Shown piece by piece: positions 6,691 through 12,631 of a stretch of 12,631 nt of DNA. Within the stretch, counting starts at the first letter, position 1. Each line of letters starts with the position of its first letter. The DNA lies in the NCBI GenBank assembly GCA_027371665.1, contig DAHXMP010000348.1, positions 1-12,631 on the forward strand. The letters are read 5' to 3'. The stretch is from Bacteroidota bacterium. Lineage in GTDB: Bacteria; Bacteroidota; Ignavibacteria; Kapaibacteriales; UBA2268. Made by a program: the position numbers and the translations under genes. Below the pieces are notes generated by a model that did no database searches, was not told where the DNA came from, and worked only from the letters and a program-made list of their open reading frames with translations.

Positions 6691-6716
6691 GGTCTCAGAA
6701 TTTTTTCATTTTTTTT
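6680..6716. repeat. 37-bp direct repeat, right copy
   Basis: Identical to 5859-5895 over 37 bases and in the same orientation, 821 bases away. The interval contains only the HEPN-MNT pair and its leader. Recombination between the copies would remove exactly that pair and leave one copy in front of the Asp-box gene. Confidence 0.85.
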
Positions 6717-6751
6717 TGGTATAAATGGCGAGTTTCTTAAATCACCCTTAG

Positions 6752-6772
6752 TCCCACTTTTTCAAAGTGGGA
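6752..6772. repeat. Dispersed palindrome, variant copy 2 (TCCCACTTT)
   Basis: TCCCACTTT (6752-6760), loop TTC, AAAGTGGGA (6764-6772) is a perfect 9-bp stem. The preceding ATCACCCTTAG matches ATCCCCCTTAG at 11583-11593. The C-to-A change in the left arm is matched by a G-to-T change in the right arm relative to the 11594-11614 copy, so pairing has been kept. Confidence 0.7.
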
Positions 6773-7002
6773 AAATTAGGAATTTTTTTTCTGTAATTTT
6801 TGTGTTGCTGAATACTTGATTTATTAATTTTTTTAATCCCTTATTTCCTTTAGTCTTATCTAACTTCTTTATTTGATTAATCATTGAATTTAAAATTTTT
6901 TATTATTATAAACCAAGATTTATTAATTTGCTTAACTATAGTATGACAAAAATCATATTATGTTAATAATTTGATTGTTTGTAAAGAGATAAAGTAGTAA
7001 TT

Positions 7003-7434
7003 ATGCTAAGCAACTTCGGAATAATTTTGCTTTTTTTTATAATCGGAATCTTGTTTGTTGCCGCAGGATTAATCACGGCGGCAATAATCAGGCCCCACCA
7101 TCCCAACCCGGTCAAGCTGTCAACTTACGAGTGCGGCGAAGAGCCAATCGGCATTCCGTGGATAAAGTTTAATATAAGATTTTACGTCATTGCTCTCGTG
7201 TTCTTATTGTTCGATGTGGAAGTGGTGTTCCTTTTCCCCTGGGCGGTGGTGTTCAGGCAGATGAGCAGGATAGGAAACACGATAGTCTGGTTTGCCTTTA
7301 TCGAAATGCTCGTATTTGTGGCTGTTCTGTTAGCCGGTTTGGCTTATGTCTGGGTTAAGGGAGATTTGAACTGGGAAAAACCAAAACCATATATACCTAA
7401 GCTGAAAGATTTGATTATTACGAAAAAAGGTTGA
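7003..7434 (+). CDS. nuoA: NADH-quinone oxidoreductase subunit A
   Basis: A small membrane subunit of respiratory complex I at the junction of the membrane arm and the quinone module. The 143 residues show three membrane segments (about 5-30, 62-84 and 94-117). The first loop carries the conserved STYECGEEPIG, with Cys44 in the loop known to move during turnover in the bovine and Thermus enzymes. FDVEVVFLFPW (70-80) is the family hallmark on the second helix. It is the first gene of a plus-strand operon; the ATG at 7003 is preceded by an A/G-rich stretch but no strong ribosome site. nuoB follows after 26 bases. Confidence 0.95.
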   Translation: MLSNFGIILLFFIIGILFVAAGLITAAIIRPHHPNPVKLSTYECGEEPIGIPWIKFNIRFYVIALVFLLFDVEVVFLFPWAVVFRQMSRIGNTIVWFAFIEMLVFVAVLLAGLAYVWVKGDLNWEKPKPYIPKLKDLIITKKG

Positions 7435-7460
7435 TTGGTTTTTTTACGAATGGAGAATAA

Positions 7461-8021
7461 ATGGGATTATTAAATAAATTAGACGACCCCTACTACGGCG
7501 GGGGGATAATATTAGGCACACTCGAAGACGTATTAAACTGGGGGAGGTCGAAGTCAGACTGGTATTTGCAGTTCGGGCTTGCCTGCTGTGCCATCGAGTT
7601 TATGGCGGTTAACGCCTCGCATTTCGATTTCATGAGGTTCGGGTGCATACCCCGTACGAGTCCCCGCCAGGCAGATTTTATGATTGTTTCAGGAACTGTA
7701 ACCATGAAAATGGCTGAGCGTATCAAGACGCTCTACGAGCAGATGGCTGAGCCGAGATATGTCATTTCAATGGGTTCCTGTGCGAATTGCGGAGGCCCCT
7801 ATTGGGAGCACGGATACCATGTACTCAAGGGAGTTGACAGGGTGATTCCCGTAGATGTTTATGTCCCGGGCTGCCCGCCGAGGCCTGAGGCACTTGAAGA
7901 AGGCATGATAAAATTGCAGAAAATGATTAACGAACAAGCCATTTTCAATAAAAGAAAAAGGCTCAGAGAAGCAGAGGAAAAGGAAAAATCCGTTTCCGAT
8001 GTAGTTTTATCACAAAATTGA
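7461..8021 (+). CDS. nuoB: NADH-quinone oxidoreductase subunit B (cluster N2)
   Basis: This 186-residue subunit binds cluster N2, the last iron-sulfur cluster before quinone. All four ligands are visible: adjacent Cys42-Cys43 (LACCAIEFM), Cys107 (SMGSCANCGGPY) and Cys138 (VPGCPPRPEAL). GCIPRTSPRQADFMIVSGTV (61-80) is the conserved stretch facing the quinone cavity. The ATG at 7461 has GGAG 5 bases upstream. The last 25 residues are a charged, poorly conserved tail (NKRKRLREAEEKEKSVSD). nuoC starts 15 bases after the stop, so the genes are clearly co-transcribed. Confidence 0.97.
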   Translation: MGLLNKLDDPYYGGGIILGTLEDVLNWGRSKSDWYLQFGLACCAIEFMAVNASHFDFMRFGCIPRTSPRQADFMIVSGTVTMKMAERIKTLYEQMAEPRYVISMGSCANCGGPYWEHGYHVLKGVDRVIPVDVYVPGCPPRPEALEEGMIKLQKMINEQAIFNKRKRLREAEEKEKSVSDVVLSQN

Positions 8022-8036
8022 GAGATTAAAAAGATT

Positions 8037-8513
8037 ATGATAGAACAGGAAATATATAATAAATTAAAAGAACACTTCGGCGATGCAATTGTCGAATTGA
8101 AGGAAGCTCCGCCGTCAGACCCGTTTATACAGGTCAATCCCGAACGATTGCAGGACATTTGCTTGTACCTGCGGGATGAGGGGGATATGCTTTTCGATTA
8201 TCTCTCCAACCTGAGCGGGATGGATTTAGCGGAAAACCTCGGCGTTGTTTATCATTTATATTCGATGAAATATAAGCATACGATTGTCCTTAAAGTAACA
8301 GTCAGCAAGGAAAATCCTAATGTTCCTTCGGTCGAAAGAATCTGGAGAACTGCTGACTGGCACGAACGCGAGGCTTATGATTTGTTCGGCGTTATTTTCG
8401 AGGGACATCACAACCTTATTAGGATTCTGAATCCTTACGATTGGGAAGGTTACCCGCTGAGAAAGGATTACAAGACACCCGAAGAGTATCATGGTATAAA
8501 AGTGCCGTATTAG
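8037..8513 (+). CDS. nuoC: NADH-quinone oxidoreductase subunit C (30 kDa type)
   Basis: A hydrophilic subunit of the connecting module of complex I. The 158-residue protein contains the 30-kDa subunit signature ERIWRTADWHEREAYDLFG (100-118), followed by HHNLIRILNPYDWEGYPLRK. It is a separate gene, not fused to nuoD as in Escherichia coli. The product ends about 15 residues after LRKDY, without a long extension. The gap to nuoD is unusually long for this operon (123 bases). Confidence 0.95.
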   Translation: MIEQEIYNKLKEHFGDAIVELKEAPPSDPFIQVNPERLQDICLYLRDEGDMLFDYLSNLSGMDLAENLGVVYHLYSMKYKHTIVLKVTVSKENPNVPSVERIWRTADWHEREAYDLFGVIFEGHHNLIRILNPYDWEGYPLRKDYKTPEEYHGIKVPY

Positions 8514-8636
8514 TAGGAAACCGATGTTAGGCATTACATTGTGTTTTTTTATTTATGTTAATTTTATATTATAAATTTTAAGAAATAGAATCAATAAATT
8601 CTGCAAAAAGTGAATATAAAAATTAAGGTATAAAAA
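8514..8636 (+). other. 123-bp AT-rich gap between nuoC and nuoD
   Basis: The spacer is almost pure A/T after its first 30 bases and holds no frame of note. AAGG at 8625-8628 precedes the GTG of nuoD. Two other gene spacers in this operon are 15-26 bases, so this one may hold a secondary promoter or an mRNA processing site; no specific signal was identified. Confidence 0.5.
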
Positions 8637-9788
8637 GTGGGCGAATTAAAAAAAGTTGATTTTGAATACAGCCAGCTAAATTCGGAGAGGATGAGGTTGA
8701 ACGTAGGCCCGCAGCACCCTTCGACGCATGGCGTGCTGAGGCTCGAAGTGGAGCTCGACGGGGAAATCGTTACCGAGGTCGTGCCTCATATCGGCTACCT
8801 GCACCGCTGTTTCGAGAAGCATTGCGAAAACATGACTTATCCGCAGGTGATTCCTTACGTTGACCGCATGGATTACATCTGCTCGATGAACAACGAACTT
8901 CCTTATGTCATGGGTGTCGAAAAGATGCTTGGAATCGAGGTGCCTGAAAAAGTCGAGTATATCAGGGTGATTTTTTCGGAACTGAACAGGATTGCCAACC
9001 ACCAGATTGCGATTGCTACATTCGGCTTGGATGCCGGAGCATTTACTCCTTTTCTCTACCTCTTCCGCGACAGGGAATTTATACTGACAATTTTCGAAAA
9101 AGCATCCGGAGGACGCCTGCTTTATAATTATTTCTGGGTAGGCGGTTTGGCTCACGACGTTCACCCGACATTCAAAGAAGATATTCGTTGGATTGTCAAG
9201 CGTGTCAAGGAAACGAACAAGGAAATAGCAGACCTGCTTTTATATAATAAAATTTTCATCGAAAGAACTGCAAATGTCGGAATTCTTCCTGCCGACGTGG
9301 CGATTAACTACGGATGCAGCGGTCCCGTGGCAAGAGGTTCGGGGCTTCCATTTGATTTAAGGAAAGATGCTCCTTATTCGATTTATGACAGGTTCGATTT
9401 CAATGTCGTTACGGGAAGAGGCGAAGTCGGCACGGTTGGCGATTGCTGGGACAGGAACATTGTCCGTTTTCATGAAATAGAAGAGAGCTGCCGGATTATC
9501 GAGCAGGCTCTCGAACAAATGCCCGACGAAGGCGACGTGAGAGAAAAATTGCCGAAGAAAATCAGGCCTCCCCAGGGAGAAATTTATTCTAAAGCCGAAA
9601 ACCCGAAAGGCGAGCTTGGATTCTATATCGTTAGTAACGGCAAAGACAAGCCTGAAAGGGTAAAAGGCAGGGGAACGAGCTTCGTTAACCTCAGTGTTCT
9701 GCCTGAAATATCAAAGGGCTATTTATTCGCCGACCTGATTATGATTCTCGGCAGCATTGATATCGTTCTCGGTGAAGTTGACAGATAG
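8637..9788 (+). CDS. nuoD: NADH-quinone oxidoreductase subunit D (49 kDa type)
   Basis: This 383-residue subunit forms the quinone-binding pocket with NuoB. It aligns from end to end with Thermus Nqo4 as I recall it. LNVGPQHPSTHGVLRLE (21-37) supplies His31, equivalent to the quinone-ligating His38. VDRMDY places Tyr80 at the site of Tyr87, the second quinone-head contact. The C-terminus (LGEVDR) matches the conserved family ending. The start is a GTG at 8637 with AAGG 8 bases upstream; the first ATG, much nearer the conserved region (8691), would cut residues preceding NVGPQHP. nuoH follows after only 22 bases: the place where nuoE, nuoF and nuoG sit in 14-subunit operons is empty. Confidence 0.96.
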   Translation: MGELKKVDFEYSQLNSERMRLNVGPQHPSTHGVLRLEVELDGEIVTEVVPHIGYLHRCFEKHCENMTYPQVIPYVDRMDYICSMNNELPYVMGVEKMLGIEVPEKVEYIRVIFSELNRIANHQIAIATFGLDAGAFTPFLYLFRDREFILTIFEKASGGRLLYNYFWVGGLAHDVHPTFKEDIRWIVKRVKETNKEIADLLLYNKIFIERTANVGILPADVAINYGCSGPVARGSGLPFDLRKDAPYSIYDRFDFNVVTGRGEVGTVGDCWDRNIVRFHEIEESCRIIEQALEQMPDEGDVREKLPKKIRPPQGEIYSKAENPKGELGFYIVSNGKDKPERVKGRGTSFVNLSVLPEISKGYLFADLIMILGSIDIVLGEVDR

Positions 9789-9810
9789 TAAATAATAAAT
9801 AAAAGAGATA

Positions 9811-10878
9811 ATGGGACAGCACATAATAACATTGTATGATTGGCTTGCAAAGCTTTCGAACAGCGATTTGATTGCGGTGATTGTGGTGGCGGTTCTGCCG
9901 CTTATATTTCTCGTAGTTTACGCATTAGTCGCAATACTCGGCGAACTGAAAATTTCCGCATTTATACAGGAAAGGCTTGGGCCCATGCGGACGGGTCCCT
10001 GGGGAATAATTCAGCCGGTAGCGGAAGTCGTGAAGCTGCTTCAGAAGGAAGACATAACGCCCGAACCGGCAAATAAAACATTATTCAACTTAGCCCCATT
10101 CCTGATGTTTACTGCGGCTTATGCTGGATTTGCGGTAATTCCCTTCAGTTCGCATTTTGTCCCTGCGGGCATTAATCTCGGATTGTTCTACATTTTTGCC
10201 ATAGGTTCGCTCGCAGTGATTGGAATCGTTATGGGCGGCTGGGCATCGAATAATAAATATTCATTGCTTGGTGCCCTGCGTTCGGTATCCCAAATCGTAA
10301 GCTACGAAATTCCTGCAGCCATTGTCATATTGACTGTTGTGGTTCTTGCGAACAGCATGAATTTGCAGGTAATCAACGAGAAACAAAGCGGATGGTTCTG
10401 GAACTGGTTCGTATTCGGTGGTCCAGGCTCCGCATGGAAAATTCTGGTTATACCCTTTACAGTTGTTATGATGCTCCTTTATCTCGTAGCCTCGCTGGCG
10501 GAGACAAACAGGACACCGTTCGACATACCCGAAGGCGAATCCGAACTTGTTGCAGGCTATCACACGGAATACAGCGGGATGAAGTTTGCGATGTTCTTTT
10601 TCGCAGAGTATGCTAATATGTTTATCGTTGCCGCATTAGTAACGATTCTGTTTTTCGGAGGCTGGAACTCGCCTTTCGGCAGCTTTATGAGCGGTCCCTT
10701 TTGGGGTGTGTTCTGGTTTATTATTAAATCGTTCTTCTTTGTATTCGTACAGATTTGGCTTAGATGGACATTACCGAGGCTGAGAGTTGACCAGTTGATG
10801 GGAGTAAGCTGGAAATTCATGGTGCCGATAGCATTCGTGTGTTTCTTTGCAGTCGGGATTTGGGTAATGTTTATGTAA
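9811..10878 (+). CDS. nuoH: NADH-quinone oxidoreductase subunit H
   Basis: This membrane subunit of 355 residues, with about eight membrane helices, lines the quinone tunnel and starts the proton pathway. Conserved blocks are ERLGPMRTGPWGIIQPVAEV (54-73), then KLLQKEDITP. Further on come AETNRTPFDIPEGESELVAG (acidic loop near the quinone site) and YHTEYSGMKFAMFFFAEY, all intact. The C-terminal part, WLRWTLPRLRVDQLM, is also typical. The ATG at 9811 is preceded by AGAGA. It lies between nuoD (22 bases) and nuoI (42 bases). Confidence 0.96.
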   Translation: MGQHIITLYDWLAKLSNSDLIAVIVVAVLPLIFLVVYALVAILGELKISAFIQERLGPMRTGPWGIIQPVAEVVKLLQKEDITPEPANKTLFNLAPFLMFTAAYAGFAVIPFSSHFVPAGINLGLFYIFAIGSLAVIGIVMGGWASNNKYSLLGALRSVSQIVSYEIPAAIVILTVVVLANSMNLQVINEKQSGWFWNWFVFGGPGSAWKILVIPFTVVMMLLYLVASLAETNRTPFDIPEGESELVAGYHTEYSGMKFAMFFFAEYANMFIVAALVTILFFGGWNSPFGSFMSGPFWGVFWFIIKSFFFVFVQIWLRWTLPRLRVDQLMGVSWKFMVPIAFVCFFAVGIWVMFM

Positions 10879-10920
10879 TGAAATAAAAGGATTTGAAATC
10901 TTTTTTTACGGTTGATTGAG

Positions 10921-11511
10921 ATGAAAACATACTTTAAAAATATATGGCTCGGTGTTTACACCGTTCTGCTCGGAATGAAAATTACATTGGTGCATTTATT
11001 TGCAAAAAATGTAACCGTACAATATCCAAACAAACATCCTCTCGAAAAGGCAAGCGGGGACAAGATGCCTCCGAATGCACGCAACAGGCTGTTTGTTGAT
11101 ATGGAACTTTGCAACGGGTGTACCAATTGCGCCCGTGCCTGCCCTGTAAATTGCATCACGGTCGAAACTTTTAAGGCAGTCCCGGGGGATGCACCTCCTC
11201 TTAAAACAGGGGAAAAAAGAGGCTTGTGGGTTCCGAGCTTCACGATTGATTTTGCGAAATGCTGCTTCTGCAGTCTCTGCACCGAACCCTGCCCGACCGA
11301 AGCAATCAAAATGACGACTGAGTTCGAGTATTCGGTTTACGACAGGCAGGAATTAAAATACCAGTTTGCCAAGATGAAGCCTGAATTAATTAAGGAAAAG
11401 AAAGAACTCTATGCCAGTTACCAGGCTGAAAAAGCAAAGAAGGATGCCGAAGCTAAGAAAGCCGCTGAAGCAAAAAAGGCTGAAGAAGGTAAAGTGGAAG
11501 AAGGAAAGTAG
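10921..11511 (+). CDS. nuoI: NADH-quinone oxidoreductase subunit I (two [4Fe-4S] clusters)
   Basis: This ferredoxin-like subunit carries electrons between the input module and N2. Both cluster motifs are complete: Cys64-x2-Cys67-x2-Cys70-x3-Cys74 (CNGCTNCARACP) and Cys114-x2-Cys117-x2-Cys120-x3-Cys124 (CCFCSLCTEPCP). The N-terminal 30 residues include the amphipathic helix that lies on the membrane. From about residue 155 to 196 the protein has a low-complexity tail rich in Lys, Ala and Glu (EAKKAAEAKKAEEGKVEEGK), probably a charged helix and not part of the conserved fold. The ATG at 10921 is preferred to an in-frame TTG at 10912. A 148-base gap with two hairpins separates it from nuoJ. Confidence 0.95.
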   Translation: MKTYFKNIWLGVYTVLLGMKITLVHLFAKNVTVQYPNKHPLEKASGDKMPPNARNRLFVDMELCNGCTNCARACPVNCITVETFKAVPGDAPPLKTGEKRGLWVPSFTIDFAKCCFCSLCTEPCPTEAIKMTTEFEYSVYDRQELKYQFAKMKPELIKEKKELYASYQAEKAKKDAEAKKAAEAKKAEEGKVEEGK

Positions 11512-11519
11512 AAAAAATT

Positions 11520-11540
11520 TCTCCCTATAATAAAGGGAGA
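11520..11540. repeat. Hairpin after nuoI (TCTCCCT / AGGGAGA)
   Basis: TCTCCCT (11520-11526) pairs with AGGGAGA (11534-11540) across the loop ATAATAA. It starts 8 bases after the nuoI stop. No U-run follows, and nuoJ lies downstream in the same operon, so mRNA stability or processing is a likelier role than termination. Confidence 0.5.
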
Positions 11541-11580
11541 TAAAAGAGGGATTTGTCGTTCTTTATATATTTGTTTTTTA

Positions 11581-11617
11581 AAATCCCCCTTAGTCCCCCT
11601 TTTACAAAGGGGGAAAT
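11581..11617. repeat. Dispersed CCCCCTT palindrome, copy 3, inside the nuo operon
   Basis: After AAATCCCCCTTAG the repeat forms a perfect 9-bp stem, TCCCCCTTT (11594-11602) and AAAGGGGGA (11606-11614), with the 3-base loop TAC. The same layout appears at 665-696 and 6752-6772. The copy is inserted between nuoI and nuoJ and is the clearest member of the family in the window. Confidence 0.75.
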
Positions 11618-11659
11618 AAAAGTGAAAACGATACTTGAAAATAAATAAATGTTGAGTAT

Positions 11660-12166
11660 ATGGATTTAGTTACTATAATTTTTTACATATTTGCCGCAGT
11701 GATTGTAATATCCGCTGCCGTTGTGGTCTTCTCAAAAAACATAATGTATTCCGCATTTTCCCTGCTGTTTACATTCTTCGGTGTGGCGGCGGTTTATGTC
11801 CTGCTGAATGCCGATTTTCTCGCACTGACACAGATTTTGATATATATTGGCGGCATACTCGTGCTAATAATCTTCGGTGTCATGCTCACGACAAAAATTA
11901 CGGGTGTTGATATTAAAACCGGAATAACGGGAAAGTTCCAGGTCGGCTTGACAGCTTTTCTGGCGGCGGTATTTTTTATCGTCCTGGCAATTATGTATTC
12001 TAAAGTTCAATGGAACGTTAAGTCGGCAAAACCGCTGCAGGATACGATTACCCCGATTGGACATTCGCTTTTGACGGACTACATTCTCGCTTTCGAGGCG
12101 GCTTCGGTAGTTCTGTTAATCGCAATTATCGGTGCCGTTATGATAGCACGAAGGAAAAAATCATAG
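11660..12166 (+). CDS. nuoJ: NADH-quinone oxidoreductase subunit J
   Basis: This membrane-arm subunit of 168 residues has five predicted helices. The conserved third helix, ADFLALTQILIYIGGILVL (51-69), includes the pi-bulge tyrosine region linked to coupling in known structures. The final helix ends in a basic RRKKS tail. The ATG at 11660 starts MDLVTIIFYIF, a normal NuoJ beginning. nuoK follows 24 bases after the stop. Confidence 0.94.
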   Translation: MDLVTIIFYIFAAVIVISAAVVVFSKNIMYSAFSLLFTFFGVAAVYVLLNADFLALTQILIYIGGILVLIIFGVMLTTKITGVDIKTGITGKFQVGLTAFLAAVFFIVLAIMYSKVQWNVKSAKPLQDTITPIGHSLLTDYILAFEAASVVLLIAIIGAVMIARRKKS

Positions 12167-12190
12167 GAAAAAATTTGACAGGAAACTGAT

Positions 12191-12499
12191 ATGAATATAG
12201 GTTTAACACATTTTTTGATTCTCGGTGCAATAGTTTTTTGCCTGGGTTTATATGGTATAATTACTCGCAAAAATGCCATTATGGTTCTTATGGGCCTTGA
12301 ACTCGTGCTGAACTCAGCCAATATCAACTTCGTAGCATTTGCGAAGTACGGAGGCATGAACATTGACGGCCAGGTCGCAGCGATTTTCGTCATTTTGCTT
12401 GCAGCATGCGAAGCGGCTGTTGCCCTTGCAATTATACTGAACATATACCAGAATTACAAGCATGTGAATGTCGATGAAATAGATAAAATGAAGGAATAA
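12191..12499 (+). CDS. nuoK: NADH-quinone oxidoreductase subunit K
   Basis: This small three-helix antiporter-like subunit of the proton path has 102 residues, the usual length. The two membrane glutamates needed for pumping in the E. coli protein are present as Glu37 (MGLELVLNSANINFVAF) and Glu74 (LLAACEAAVALAI). AGGAAA at 12180-12185 precedes the ATG. Bases 12226-12264, within codons 12-25, reappear as an exact reverse complement at the end of the window. The frame here is intact and the protein normal, so this copy is taken as the genuine one. Confidence 0.95.
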   Translation: MNIGLTHFLILGAIVFCLGLYGIITRKNAIMVLMGLELVLNSANINFVAFAKYGGMNIDGQVAAIFVILLAACEAAVALAIILNIYQNYKHVNVDEIDKMKE

Positions 12500-12631
12500 A
12501 CTTCCGGATGTGCCGGATAAAATTTTAGAAATGAAAATATTTAAAACTAAATAATACATAGTATGACACAGGGAACTTTACTAAATTTAGCGGTAATTAT
12601 ACCATATAAACCCAGGCAAAAAACTATTGCA
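12226..12631. repeat. 39-bp perfect inverted repeat between nuoK and the window end
   Basis: Bases 12593-12631 are the exact reverse complement of 12226-12264. Pairing stops at 12592/12265 and the right arm runs to the last base of the window, so its true length is unknown. The 328-base interval contains the rest of nuoK and the start of nuoL. A fold-back or chimeric join at a contig end is the simplest explanation. Confidence 0.93.
12563..12631 (+). CDS. nuoL: NADH-quinone oxidoreductase subunit L, 5' end only, with a suspect junction
   Basis: The ATG at 12563 begins MTQGTLLNLAVIIP, a hydrophobic start in the place where nuoL is expected after nuoK. It would encode the largest antiporter-like subunit of the membrane arm. 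After IIP the frame turns to YKPRQKTIA, which is unlike a NuoL membrane helix and is encoded by the inverted nuoK sequence (12593-12631). Only about the first 10-14 codons can be trusted. The identification rests mainly on operon position, so the symbol is probable, not proven. Confidence 0.65.
   Translation, partial: MTQGTLLNLAVIIPYKPRQKTIA

Larger units (their letters stand above)
6611..7002. other. 392-bp AT-rich divergent intergenic region
   Basis: This spacer separates the minus-strand HEPN gene from the plus-strand nuo operon and must carry both promoters. It holds a promoter candidate for the HEPN gene (6657-6690), the right-hand 37-bp repeat and a palindrome (6752-6772). The remaining stretch, 6773-7002, is very AT-rich; I see no coding frame and no confident plus-strand promoter for nuoA. 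Confidence 0.7.

Noticed and set aside
6930..7002. Sigma-70-like promoter for nuoA (ATGACA ... AATAAT)
   Set aside because: The AT-rich sequence offers many equally weak matches and no TTTG/TAnnTTTG pair at the right spacing, so none can be supported.
8676..9164. Minus-strand open frame of 162 codons opposite nuoD
   Set aside because: Antisense shadow of a highly conserved gene; no start signal or family resemblance.
11520..11614. Transcription terminator between nuoI and nuoJ
   Set aside because: Two hairpins are present, but neither is followed by a T-run, and the genes on either side belong to one complex.
12079..12444. Minus-strand open frame of 121 codons containing IIPYKPRQKTIA
   Set aside because: It is antisense to nuoJ and nuoK. 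Its match to the end of the nuoL frame is due to the inverted repeat, not to a real protein.

Overview
The window looks like part of a metagenomic or draft contig from the Bacteroidota/Chlorobiota/Ignavibacteria side of bacterial diversity (inference). Three things point there. A secreted protein at 3787-5793 ends in a type IX secretion (T9SS) sorting domain. Complex I genes run A-B-C-D-H-I-J-K-L with no E, F or G between D and H, the layout of the 11-subunit enzymes of Chlorobi and Bacteroidetes. One promoter candidate matches the Bacteroidota TTTG / TAnnTTTG form. Shine-Dalgarno sites are nevertheless visible before several genes. No rRNA, tRNA, CRISPR array or complete transposase gene was recognised.

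Layout. 1-267 (minus) is the 5' end of a secreted, cysteine-containing protein cut by the window edge. 268-886 has no gene and is packed with short palindromes and repeats. 887-3097 (minus) is methionyl-tRNA synthetase. 3274-3767 (plus) is an antitoxin/RelE-type toxin pair in which each gene carries one in-frame TAA. 3787-5793 (minus) is a secreted Asp-box propeller protein with a T9SS tail. 5925-6610 (minus) is an intact HEPN / minimal nucleotidyltransferase pair. 6611-7002 is AT-rich with one palindrome. 7003 to the end (plus) is the complex I operon nuoABCDHIJK and the first codons of nuoL.

How it works together. NuoB, C, D and I form the quinone-reducing connecting module. NuoA, H, J, K and the truncated L belong to the proton-pumping membrane arm. 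The NADH-oxidising module (NuoEFG) is not in the cluster, so the electron donor may be something other than NADH, or EFG may lie elsewhere. The middle of the window is accessory: one decayed and one intact toxin-antitoxin-like module, a surface or secreted repeat protein, and scattered palindromes.

Two points matter most to a user. First, the last 39 bases are an exact reverse complement of part of nuoK (12226-12264), so the last codons shown for nuoL are not trustworthy and the contig end is probably chimeric. Second, a 37-bp identical sequence flanks the HEPN/nucleotidyltransferase pair and overlaps a promoter-like module that appears three times, always facing the minus strand. I did not find convincing evidence for a wholly new biological system.
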